In this document: positions 1 to 7,071 of the stretch, one piece after another | How the letters are laid out: every line of letters begins with the position of its first letter | Position numbering within the stretch: the stretch's first letter is position 1 | Origin: Chromera velia | Lineage: Eukaryota > Sar > Chromeraceae | Reading direction: 5' to 3' | NCBI GenBank assembly: GCA_018398765.1 | Contig: JAHBMJ010003264.1 | Location: 1-11,964 of the forward strand | Length of the DNA: 11,964 nt | The notes under the pieces: model-generated | Told to the model about the DNA's origin: nothing | Seen by the model: the letters and a program-made list of their open reading frames with translations, nothing else | The model's database searches: none | Translations under genes and position numbers: made by a program

Positions 1-470
1 TATACTTTTTTGTATAGTATTACTATGGTTTTCCTAGTTTTTGAAAAAGTGGAACAAATTAATGCTCAGGGGATACGCATATCGATATTATTATATATAT
101 ATATGTACAAACATTATCAAAGAGAATCTGGATGTGAGCAATCTTCTGAAGAGATGACTACCTGCATCAGAAGCAAACAGAATGGTGCTCTGAGTCTCTG
201 ACTGATCTGTACCTCACATTACGATTTCGAAAAACAGCAACTTTGGCTCAGATATTTAGTCCTCAGTCAGTTCAAGCAACAGTCAGTCAGTTCAAGCAAC
301 AGTCACTCTGCAGTGTTGCAACACCTGAGGATCTCTCTTCTGGTTCATTGTCAGGTCTCAGGAACACTGCTCAGTCACTCCTTTTCATGCTGAGACCATT
401 GTGTTTCGCAATCTCTTTGTGCCTTTTGGCACCTCTCAGAAATGCTTCTCTCCTAAGAGAAACAGTAGAA
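1..470. other. AT-rich flank without a convincing gene
   Basis: Positions 1-240 are clearly more AT-rich than the next 10 kb. They include a short inverted repeat at the very start (TATAC, six T, GTATA) and a TA dinucleotide run at about 91-105. Short open frames here have no recognisable content. The composition resembles the MITE-bearing right edge of the window, so this may be the remnant of another AT-rich repeat or a promoter-proximal region. No function can be assigned from sequence alone. Confidence 0.4.
263..305. repeat. 20-bp tandem duplication, about 2.2 copies
   Basis: Positions 261-280 and 281-300 share the core CAGTCAGTTCAAGCAAC, and a third copy begins at 301. The period is 20 bp, so the repeat is not codon-periodic. 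This makes it unlikely to be maintained inside a coding exon, although one reading frame stays open across it. Confidence 0.75.
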
Positions 471-472
471 GA

Positions 473-584
473 ATGGACTCCCATGATGGAGCACTGCTGG
501 AGACTCTTCAACACTTCAAAAAGGGCATTGGGTACCCACACAGAGGAAACGCAGGCAGCCGAGATCGCGCGTCCATCCGAGCAG
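473..584 (+). CDS. Possible first coding exon (hypothetical)
   Basis: An ATG at 473 opens a mixed-composition segment starting MDSHDGALLETLQHFKKG. It ends before a GCAG|GT donor-like site at 585, after which the DNA turns abruptly into a C/T-rich tract. This could be the 5' coding exon of the gene that continues at 926. However, the donor phase here (after the first base of a codon) does not match the phase 0 acceptor at 926, so another donor or another exon would be needed. No homology is recognised. The exon is plausible only by its composition and its place upstream of an intron-like tract. Confidence 0.25.
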
Positions 585-925
585 GTCGGCCCTTCCCTCA
601 TCTGCTCTGTCTTTTTTCTGCCCTGGCCGGCTTTGTGTGTCCGCCCTTTCCTGGTTTTCTCGTCGCCGCTCTCCTTTCCGACCCGATCTCTGCCCTTTCC
701 TTACAGCTATCTGCACACTCCTTGCAGCTCTCCGCAAGTTGCTCTCTCAACCTTGTCAAATCAACCGCCTGCCTTCTCTCTGTCGCCTTTACCTCGGTTA
801 TGTTTTCTGCGTTGCTCTGCTCTGTCCTTCACCTGTCTTTGTCCGTCTCTGTTAAGACCTCGTGTGTAACTCGTTCTCTGTTTGTTTGTTTGTCTGTCTC
901 GCTGGTCGATCTGAAATCATTGCAG
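585..925 (+). other. Pyrimidine-rich intron-like tract
   Basis: This stretch is strongly C/T-rich, with TTTG and TCTG runs, and ends at a good 3' splice-site look-alike, ATCATTGCAG, at 916-925. Further acceptor-like TTACAG and TTGCAG sites lie at about 700-735. Several forward frames stay open only because pyrimidine-rich DNA rarely spells a stop codon. Translation gives low-complexity Leu/Ser/Cys/Pro sequence, typical of an intron read as protein. The exact donor is uncertain; 585 is the best visible candidate. Confidence 0.45.
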
Positions 926-1672
926 GCCAGCCACGACGCAGAGGAGGATGCTGTGTTACAAAGAGCGAGAGCTGTCCAGGCTGCCCGCATGATGACAGGA
1001 CGATTGATGTTGCCTGCGGGCGAGAAGGTGGCATACGATCCTTCGCTTCATGCGAGACCTTTCACCGGGGGAGAAGGCGGTGAGTGGTGCAGTGTGTGGA
1101 AGGACCTGGAGGGACAAGTTTTGTACGTGAACGGTCCCGTCACTCCACAGACGTTTTGCGTGGGGCAGAAAAAGAACCTATTCTTCATTCCCTCATCCCC
1201 CAGGGACACCGCCTCTCCCCTGACAGCTTGTTTGGCGCTCCCCATCTGTCTCCTTCTTCTTTCTGCCCTGACCCTCCCATCTGGTAAGCACGGAGACGGA
1301 GAGACCCCTGTGGGCCAGACAGTCACTCCCGGAAATTACACAGTCCCGTTTGACTTTCTCTTCCCTCCACATGACATCATGCCTGTACGAGTCGCCCTGA
1401 AGGTGTACAGGTCCCGCCGTCGCCGTCGCACGAAGTTGGGGGGGGCGAGGAGAAGGTCCTCGCGTTTTGCAGTTCTGGAAAGGCCCCAACCGTCCGCAGC
1501 TTCTGCAGCAGACACCATGTCCCTTCAGCAAGATGCAGACTGTGAAGAAGCGCCCCCACAGACTCTCACCCTGCCCACAGTATCAGGTCCCTTTCCCTCT
1601 CCCTTTCTGCGACAGCCTGAAACTGAAGAGTACCACCGAGCATCCCGTCCCCCCTCCATAGCGCCAGGGTCG
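926..1672 (+). CDS. Hypothetical exon, possibly arrestin-like beta-sandwich
   Basis: An open frame of 249 codons follows the acceptor at 925 and ends at a TAG at 1673-1675. Its first part (926-1195) has balanced composition, with segments such as GGEGGEWCSVWKDLEGQVLY. A leucine-rich stretch follows at about 1200-1285, which could be an unspliced intron or a hydrophobic segment. Then come GQTVTPGNYTVPFDFLFP (about 1313-1366) and a run of arginines (about 1408-1428). The pattern proline-glycine-tyrosine, proline-phenylalanine-x-phenylalanine, proline recalls the arrestin N-domain core strand, but this is a pattern resemblance only. A GTGAGT donor-like site at 1080 and GTAAGC at 1283 leave the exon structure open. 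It is in frame with the repeat array downstream apart from the TAG. It may be the N-terminal part of the kinase-bearing protein or a separate gene. Confidence 0.4.
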
Positions 1673-1691
1673 TAGTCGGACGCCCCTTCAG
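1587..1691 (+). other. Candidate 105-bp intron removing the in-frame TAG
   Basis: A GT at 1587 (TATCAG|GTCC) and an AG at 1690-1691 (CCTTCAG|CTCC) bound a C-rich segment of 105 bp. Both sites cut after the first base of a codon in the same frame, so splicing would join the 926 frame to the repeat frame and remove the TAG at 1673-1675. The donor matches the consensus poorly beyond GT, and 105 is a multiple of three, so this is only a possibility. Confidence 0.2.
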
Positions 1692-2432
1692 CTCCCCCTT
1701 CTCCGTCCTCCGCATACCTGCCTGAGGATCCCCCTCCGGTGTCTCTGGATTCTTCCCACAACAGAGAGCGAACCCCGCCCCTCTCCGAAAGAGTGGACGC
1801 CCACACACACAGAGAACAAGAAGAGCACTCGGACGCCCCTTCAGCTCCCCCTTCTCCGTCCTCCGCATACCTGCCTGAGGATCCCCCTCCGGTGTCTCTG
1901 GATTCTTCCCACAACAGAGAGCGAACCCCGCCCCTCTCCGAAAGAGTGGACGCCCACACACACAGAGAACAAGAAGAGCACTCGGACGCCCCCTCAGCTC
2001 CCCCTTCTCCGTCCTCCGCATCCCTGCCTGAGGATCCCCCTCCGGTGTCTCTGGATTCTTCCCACAACGGAGAGCGAACCCCGCCCCTCTCCGAAAGAGT
2101 GGACGCCCAGATACACAGAGAACAAGAAGAGCACTCGGACGCCCCCTCAGCTCCCCCTTCTCCGTCCTCCGTATCCCTGCCTGAGGATCCCCCTCCGGTG
2201 TCTCTGGATTCTTCCCACAACGGAGAGCGAACCCCGCCCCTCTCCGAAAGAGTGGACGCCCAGACACACAGAGAACAAGAAGAGCACTCGGACGCCCCCT
2301 CAGCTCCCCCTTCTTCGTCCTCCGTATGAGGATCCCCCTCCGGTGTCTCTGGATTCTTCCCACAACAGAGAGCGAACCCCGCCCCTCTCCGAAAGAGTGG
2401 ACGCCCAGACACACAGAGAACAGGCAGAACAC
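1676..2432 (+). repeat. 153-bp tandem array, five copies (51-residue repeat)
   Basis: Units start at 1676, 1829, 1982, 2135 and 2288, giving an exact period of 153 bp for the first four. Copies 1 and 2 are identical across the unit. Copies 3 and 4 share variants such as CAACGG for CAACAG and CCCAGA for CCCACA. Copy 5 is 145 bp because eight bases are missing near 2326, and its last bases diverge. In the frame continuous with the upstream exon, each unit encodes a Pro/Ser/Glu-rich peptide with motifs such as SDAPSAPPSPSS, LPEDPPPVSLDSS and TPPLSERVDA, probably an intrinsically disordered linker. Because 153 is divisible by three, several other frames on both strands also stay open. The array directly precedes the kinase domain. 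Confidence 0.93.
2322..2334 (+). other. 8-bp deletion in repeat copy 5 (frame switch)
   Basis: Copies 3 and 4 read CCTGCCTGAGG at this place, while copy 5 passes straight from GTAT to GAGG, losing eight bases. Reading in the frame of copies 1-4, this creates TGA at once. The rest of copy 5 encodes the same Ser/Pro/Glu-rich peptide, but in the other frame, which then runs into the kinase N-domain. The array peptide and the kinase are therefore out of register in the sequence as given. Confidence 0.8.
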
Positions 2433-4531
2433 CCCCCAACCCCCAATAGGGACGCACGCAGAGCCGCGAACATAGGATGCAAAGAGGAAGTGAAAAAACT
2501 CTCTCTGCTCCTCTTTGCTTTGGGAAACGACAAAGCTCCCGATTTTGACCCCCTGGTTGTTCGATGGAACGACCTGTTGGGAAATCCTCTCGTGTCTCCT
2601 CTGCTGAGAAAGCGACTGCAAAAGTTACAAGACATTCAAGTTGCACAACTACAGAGCAGAGACACTCGGAGCAGCTCGTGGGTTGCATCCTTTTTCTCTC
2701 CCATGCTTTTCTGGTCGCAGCCAAATACAGAGAGTGCCGACGCGTATCTCTCCCGCTGGGACCTGGTCATTTCAGGGTGGGACGGGTGCATGTTTGGTGC
2801 GTCGTCGGACCTTTCAGAGTTCGAATCGTCCTTCGGTCCCCTTGTTCGATTTGTCCATAAGGTGTCAGAGGATGTCACGCAGCATGAGGAAGATTTCCAT
2901 CCTCTGCCAACCGGGCTTCCCTCCCTCCACAGTTACGGCCAGCCCGTCTCTCTCCGTATTCGGGTAGCACGAAATCTGCGCCGATTCCCCTTGCCTTCTT
3001 GCATGTCTGTGACAGACAGAAAAGAGCTGCTTGAGTGTGTAAAAGAGGCTATGGCAGATGTAGAAAGAGGGTCGTTTTTCACCCTATCAGAGTGCAATGC
3101 AGAGCTGGCAGATCAGTTGCAAAGGGACAGAGTTCTTTTCCTCCTAGCTCACAGTATTTTGAAGATGCAGGGGTTAACCGGGATTGGCCGACAGGGAGGG
3201 GCGGTTTTGTTTTGAAGGACGGTGTAGTCCGTGTGTGGGTAGGTGAGGAGGACCACTTGAGGGTGCAGGTGTTGTCGGACTCTGCCGATTTTGGGCTCCT
3301 TTTTTCCCGTCTCTCCTCAGTCTTGTCCCGTCTTGAGGTGCGCCTTGCATCAGACAGGGAGAAAGAAGGAAGGGTGAGGGCATTCGCGAGGGATCGAGAG
3401 TTTGGGTTTGTGACTTCTTGTCCTTCCAATGTGGGAACGGGGATGCGTATCTCTGTCCTGGCTGGTTTTCCCCTGTTCTCTTCCTATATTCGAGAATGGG
3501 CACAGTCTCTTGGACTGCAGGTCAGGGGGCAGAGGGGGGAGGCGAGTGAGATCCTCGAAGGGGGTCTCGTCGATCTCTCTCCTCGGCAGAGATTCAGTCT
3601 GACAGAGAGTCAGGTGCTCTCATCTCTGATCACTTCAGTGAGCCATCTCCTGCATGCCCACCAGCAGATGCAAAAACAAATGCAGGAGGTGAGAAGGAGG
3701 ACCCTGTCCATCGTTCACTGTGCCCACCAGTTGCTCAGACTGTCATGGAATGCTCTGCAAGCGTGCAGATGCGGGGTTTTTGGCAATCCTGTGGCAGCAT
3801 CGGACAGTGATTTTGAGGGAATGCGGACATTGGAGGACACATTCTCTTTTCTTCCCACCAATCTCTTCCAAGGGTCTGCGGACCCCAGGGACGACCCCCC
3901 TGACGCACTGCAAGCTCTGTACGAAGAGGAGAACGGTGGTCTCCCTCCTGACAGCGACTCCGATGCTGAAGAGAAGATGCAGCAAGAGGGGGGAGAGCTG
4001 AGATCAGAATGCGCATCGTCAGTTCAGGGGGTTGATGAAGTGAGAGGGAAAGATGATGCCGAGCTCGATGCGGCTGCTCAGGCTCGCGTTGGCGTGCTGA
4101 CAGATTTGGGGGGTCAGGAAGTCCCTGGTTTGGCTGGTGGACAGGGTAATAGAGAGCGCGCAAGATACGTGGGATGTTCAGTGGGCAAGTCCAAAGCCCG
4201 CTTGCAAAGGTCAACTGACGCTCTTGCAGGTAAGAGAGAGCAGAGGAAGAAAGAGAGGGAAGAGAGAAGTCGGAGGGACTCGGAGGCCCTTGCAGAAAGC
4301 AAGCAGAGAGTGAGGGCAGTGAAGGAGGCTCGGGATGCGGCAAAAGACGACCGGATCTCTCGGCTGCGGTCGAGAGTTGTTGTACAGGCAGGAAGAGAAA
4401 AGAGGGAAAAGGAGCAGGAGGACAAAAAGCGACGAAAGTCAATTGAGTTGGAAGAGAAAAAGAGAGCAGTGAAAGCAGCAAAAGAGGCGCGCGACGCTGC
4501 CGCACAAAGACGAAACTCTAACCGTAAGTGA
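2343..4531 (+). CDS. Phosphagen (guanidino) kinase-like protein, frameshifted, with charged C-terminal tail
   Basis: Members of this family (arginine, creatine and taurocyamine kinases) reversibly move the ATP gamma-phosphate to a guanidino compound, buffering ATP in the cytosol. The N-domain is read at about 2433-3140. It contains FGPL next to a degenerate guanidine-specificity loop, and SLRIRVARNL at 2949-2978, matching the ATP-binding STRVR motif. After a one-base slip the catalytic domain continues at about 3149-3650. It has RDWPTGRG, GEEDHLRV at 3242-3265, the family signature CPSNVGT at 3419-3439 with the reactive cysteine, a phosphate-binding arginine at 3446, and LQVRGQRGE ending at 3541. 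Residues equivalent to both catalytic glutamates and all five ATP-binding arginines of arginine kinase are present. A tail of about 290 residues follows, unusual for the family. Position 2343 is a GTG, not a credible start; the first in-frame ATG, at 2703, lies within the N-domain. Upstream coding is therefore expected. Read as given, the gene is broken at about 3145; it may be a pseudogene or contain a sequencing error. Confidence 0.85.
3138..3151 (+). other. Single-base frame slip inside the kinase domain
   Basis: Upstream homology ends in DRVLF (last codon 3138-3140). Downstream homology starts at the Ser codon 3149-3151 and leads to NRDWPTGRG. Eight bases lie between, where arginine kinases have three residues (nine bases) and creatine kinases four (twelve). 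The region is far too short for an intron and shows no canonical X XXY YYZ slippery heptamer in the upstream frame. A lost base in the T- and C-run sequence 3135-3146, real or due to sequencing, is the simplest explanation. Confidence 0.8.
3890..4528 (+). other. Acidic then K/R/E-rich helical tail of the kinase protein
   Basis: Beyond the kinase fold comes an acidic, likely disordered segment (about 3890-4060, with DSDSDAEEKMQQEGG). From about 4231 a highly charged region of Lys, Arg, Glu and Ala follows, which should form a long single helix or coiled coil. An internal repeat is visible: RVRAVKEARDAA at about 4309-4344 and RAVKAAKEARDAA at about 4462-4500. An AG|GTAAGA donor-like site lies at 4230 and a CC|GTAAGTGAG site at 4524. 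Translation may therefore not end at the TGA at 4529-4531 but splice onward. Confidence 0.6.
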
Positions 4532-4532
4532 G
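4524..4532 (+). other. Strong 5' splice-site look-alike overlapping the stop
   Basis: GTAAGTGAG at 4524 matches the eukaryotic donor consensus on the intron side and contains the TGA that would end the kinase frame. If used, the protein would end in a downstream exon; if not, it ends in NSNRK. The upstream bases (CC rather than AG) weaken the site. The DNA beyond turns C/T-rich, but no matching coding exon is obvious within the next kilobase. Confidence 0.35.
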
Positions 4533-4614
4533 AAGCCATGCCTTTTCCTATCCCAAGTTCTCTCTCTTCTCCGTCCATCCCGACTGGATGAGAAGAAAAG
4601 AGGACGGAGAGAAT

Positions 4615-4950
4615 TCATGCGGGGAAGAGGGAGGGCAGAGGAACATAAATGGCCCGTTCACTCATTTGCTTGACAATGTCACCAATTCGCTTTTTGACAA
4701 TGTGCGTATGCAGCTCTGAGTTGTGCGCCTCTTGCTCTGCCTCTTCATGGGTTGTGTCTGTGTCTCCATTGCGAAACGAAGGGAGCGCAGAGAAGAAAGG
4801 GGAGGGCGGCACTTGGTTTCCATCATCCATGCGTTTGCTTTTTCTCGCAAAGGGACGAGGGGAGGGAGGGGAGGGAGGGGAGGGAGGGGAGCTGGACGAA
4901 GCAGAGAAGGTCCCGGGTCTGCTCGTTCTGTCTGTTTTTTGTTTGTTCAT
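4615..4950 (-). CDS. Hypothetical small minus-strand ORF
   Basis: This ATG-initiated frame of 111 codons begins with a low-complexity Ser/Pro segment, which is the complement of the GGGA-rich tract. It continues with more balanced sequence, including SALPSFRNGDTDTTHEEAEQ and HIVKKRIGDIVKQMSERA, and ends at a stop at 4615. No family is recognised, and the Ser/Pro run is an inevitable product of the G-rich repeat on the other strand. It could be a chance frame or a terminal exon of a minus-strand gene. Confidence 0.18.
   Translation of the reverse strand: MNKQKTDRTSRPGTFSASSSSPPSPPSPPSPRPFARKSKRMDDGNQVPPSPFFSALPSFRNGDTDTTHEEAEQEAHNSELHTHIVKKRIGDIVKQMSERAIYVPLPSLFPA
4856..4891 (+). repeat. (GGGGAGGGA)n G-quadruplex-capable tract
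   Basis: Seven runs of three or more guanines are separated by single adenines in about 35 bp. Four or more G-runs with one-base loops is the classic intramolecular G-quadruplex pattern. It lies about 330 bp downstream of the kinase stop, on the coding strand. Confidence 0.8.
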
Positions 4951-5003
4951 CTGTCAGCCAGTCAGCCAGTCAGTCAGTCTGTCTGTCTGCCTGTCTCTCT
5001 GTG
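4951..5003 (+). repeat. CAGT/TCTG tetranucleotide microsatellite
   Basis: A run of CAGC/CAGT units passes into TCTG/CCTG/TCTC units. It is a degenerate tetranucleotide repeat with no coding meaning. Confidence 0.75.
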
Positions 5004-5260
5004 TGGCGTGGCAGTTGTGTCTTTGACTCTTGGCCAGCAAGGGAGGTCGGCGCCTTCGGTCCGCCACTATTTCTCCCCTTCCTCATTCCTCCTCACTTGT
5101 GGCAAATTATGCCTGCATGTCCATCCTTCCTTCTTTCTCTTGACGACTGCGGAGCGGAAAAACAAAGGAGCAGAAACAAAGAAGGCAAGAGAAAGGAAAC
5201 TCTCCGAAAAAGATGAAAGTCACGGAAAGAGAAACCAACGTGCTGCCACACCGGCCATGC

Positions 5261-5278
5261 GCTCAAAATAAAATGAGC
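5261..5278 (+). promoter_or_regulatory. Possible poly(A) signal AATAAA in a small hairpin
   Basis: AATAAA at 5267-5272 sits in the loop of a perfect 5-bp inverted repeat, GCTCA...TGAGC. It is on the same strand as the kinase and about 740 bp beyond its stop, so it could mark that gene's 3' end. The hexamer alone is weak evidence, and many protists do not use it strictly. Confidence 0.25.
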
Positions 5279-5808
5279 TTGCTGAGGACGATGTTTTTCT
5301 CTGCTCTGCTTCCCCTCTTTTGTCCGTGTGTGAAGCGGCCAGTTTTTTTCTGGGGAGGCCCTCACTCAACGAAAGAGAATTGGTTCGTTGTTTTTACTTC
5401 GAATCCTTCTGTTCCCTTCGGTCTCACTCCGACCCTCTAGCTGTCTGCATTCTTGCCGACTTCTTTCCTCTTCCTTCCTCCTTCCTAATCAGTCTTGTGT
5501 TTTGTCCTCGAGTTCCATCTGAGGAGTGAAGAGTATCAATGTATCAATGTGTTGATCTGCCAAATGATCGATTGGAGGTGGCAAAGGGGTCTGCCAAGAC
5601 AAACGGTATTTAATTGTGTGGGTGGAAGGGAAGTTAGAGAGGTGGAAAGAAGGAAAAAGTGGTGGACGAGAGTGCAATCATCCTTCTTCCCAGAAGTATT
5701 TGAGTTCACTCCAGCCCTCGCGAGGTACGTCCAATCGGTCCGTCGGTCCGGGACTGGTTTTCTGTTGCTCGACATTGTTTTTATTTAGAGGGTGAACGGC
5801 CGCGTGGT

Positions 5809-5845
5809 AGGGAGGGAAGGAGGGAGGGAGAGAAGGAGGGGAGCG
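5809..5845 (+). repeat. GGGA/GGAA-rich tract
   Basis: A purine-only run with several GGG groups, similar to but less regular than the tract at 4856-4891. A related GGGAA run follows at about 6167-6185. Confidence 0.6.
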
Positions 5846-6472
5846 CTCTAAAGTGTAGGCAGGCAGTGTTGTTTTCCTGTTCATGCATGCCTGCATTCGG
5901 CACTCACCTGCATGCAATGGGGCTGGGGCACGAGACTGGAGAATCGATCTTTTTGCGAGATGCACATTCACTGTGTCATGAGCGACGACAGCAGATAAAA
6001 TGCGAGAAAGTGCACAAAGCGGCCTTCCCCTTTTGGCTTTGCTTGAATTCATCGAGTTTCTATGCGTTCCACTGCTTGATGCCTTGCATTGGTTGCGTCC
6101 GCTTAGAACGATACTTGTTTTTATAGAACTACTTATAGGAGCACGCACTGCATCATGCGGGAGGAAAGGAAGGGAAGGGAAGGGGACAGAAGGTAAGGGG
6201 AAGGCACAAGAACGAAGGAAGTCTTCGGTGCGTGTCTTTTTTGAGGGGGAATGGAGTGACCCCCTGTGACTGAAATGCAGTGTGTGTTTCTTTGTTGGAG
6301 AGAGAGAGAGCATCGGTCGTTGGTTTGCTTGATCAGGGAGGATCCCGAAAGCGTCGGTCTGTATGTCTCCCTCGAGGGAGGTCCTACACCCCAAAAAGGA
6401 GAAGGAGAAGAAGAAGAGTGACTGTTGACCCGCAACGCAGAAATCAAAGCGCGCCTTCTGTCAGAATCCCCT

Positions 6473-6487
6473 GATCGATCGATCGAT
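6473..6487. repeat. (GATC)n self-complementary tract
   Basis: About four GATC units in a row form a fully palindromic run. A shorter GATCGATCGATCGG run occurs at about 7493-7504. Confidence 0.7.
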
Positions 6488-6884
6488 GTGGAGGAAGAGT
6501 AGATTGAGGGGAGGGAGGCGTAGATTCAGTTTTTCCGTAAATTTGCTCTGTTCTGCCTGCTCTCCATCGCTCTTTCCTTTAGAGCCCTCCTTCAAGATTG
6601 TGGCCAGACAGCGATCAGACGGCGCCAGCAGAGGCCGGCCGGGGCGTCGGAGGGGGAGAACCACGGGAGGAAAGTCAGGCTGTCCACCCCCCACAGCGCC
6701 TCCCTCCACAAACCGTTGCCGCGTGCTGGACAGGAGCGACGGGGGGTCGGAGTCCCCTCGCCTCAGCAGGAGAGGCGCGATGCAGACAGAATCTGTGCGG
6801 TGCAGTGCACTGGCGAAGTTGTCGCCCCCGGAGTTTCGGGAAGCTCGGCGCGTCATCCGATTCGGTCGGTTAGAGTCTTGGTAG
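6486..6884 (+). CDS. Hypothetical ORF or exon, Arg/Ser/Gly-rich
   Basis: An ATG-initiated frame of 132 codons runs across the most CG-dinucleotide-rich part of the window. The central part is Arg/Gly-rich (SRGRPGRRRGRTTGGKSG) and the end is more balanced (LSPPEFREARRVIRFGRLES). The frame stops at a TAG that overlaps a G|GTAGAA donor-like site near 6881. An overlapping minus-strand frame (6461-6856) is similarly open, as is common in GC-rich DNA. No family is recognised. It could be an early exon of the gene suggested by the splice signals from 7072 onward. Confidence 0.25.
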   Translation: MWRKSRLRGGRRRFSFSVNLLCSACSPSLFPLEPSFKIVARQRSDGASRGRPGRRRGRTTGGKSGCPPPTAPPSTNRCRVLDRSDGGSESPRLSRRGAMQTESVRCSALAKLSPPEFREARRVIRFGRLESW

Positions 6885-7071
6885 AAAAGTGAGCGAGTGA
6901 GCTTGCCGCTCGCGGGTGACGTTTTGACAACAGACTGCTCCCCGTTTTTCGTTGGTTTGCGATTTCAGTGTGGTATTGTTGTCGGCCTCCTCCTTCACGC
7001 TGTTTTGCATTTCTGTACCCCCATTTATTCATTTTCGCGCTCGATTTTCAATTAATCAATTGTCTTTGCAG

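Larger units (their letters stand above)
4532..6480. other. Gene-poor region with simple sequence
   Basis: No open frame here has convincing protein character on either strand. A minus-strand frame at 4615-4950 (111 codons, Pro/Ser-rich, then a charged helical stretch) is the only one that looks slightly protein-like. The region holds G-rich tracts, CAGT and TCTG repeats, a possible AATAAA poly(A) signal at 5267 and a minus-strand donor-like CAG|GTGAGTG reading across about 5911 to 5902. It may contain the 3' untranslated region of the kinase gene followed by intergenic DNA. Confidence 0.45.

Noticed and set aside
243-869. 208-codon plus-strand ORF
   Set aside because: It is open mainly because the DNA is pyrimidine-rich; the translation is low-complexity Leu/Ser/Pro/Cys, and the region behaves like an intron.
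1676-2432. CRISPR array or satellite
   Set aside because: The 153-bp units are directly adjacent with no unique spacers, and the period is coding-compatible.
1525-2724. Long minus-strand ORFs (399 and 351 codons) across the tandem array
   Set aside because: They exist because the repeat unit is 153 bp, so any stop-free frame in one unit is stop-free in all. They also run antisense to the kinase N-domain. Their Cys/Gly/Arg-rich translation looks artefactual.
2819-2827. GTTCGAATC resembling a tRNA T-loop
   Set aside because: The flanking bases do not form a T-stem, no cloverleaf surrounds it, and it lies inside the kinase homology.
3130-3152. Programmed -1 ribosomal frameshift site
   Set aside because: No X XXY YYZ heptamer exists in the upstream frame and I see no obvious downstream pseudoknot. 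A missing base is simpler.
5678-6394. 238-codon minus-strand ORF with an internal CAG|GTGAGTG donor-like site
   Set aside because: Its translation is low-complexity Ser/Pro/Leu from purine-rich plus-strand DNA. One donor-like site alone does not make a gene.
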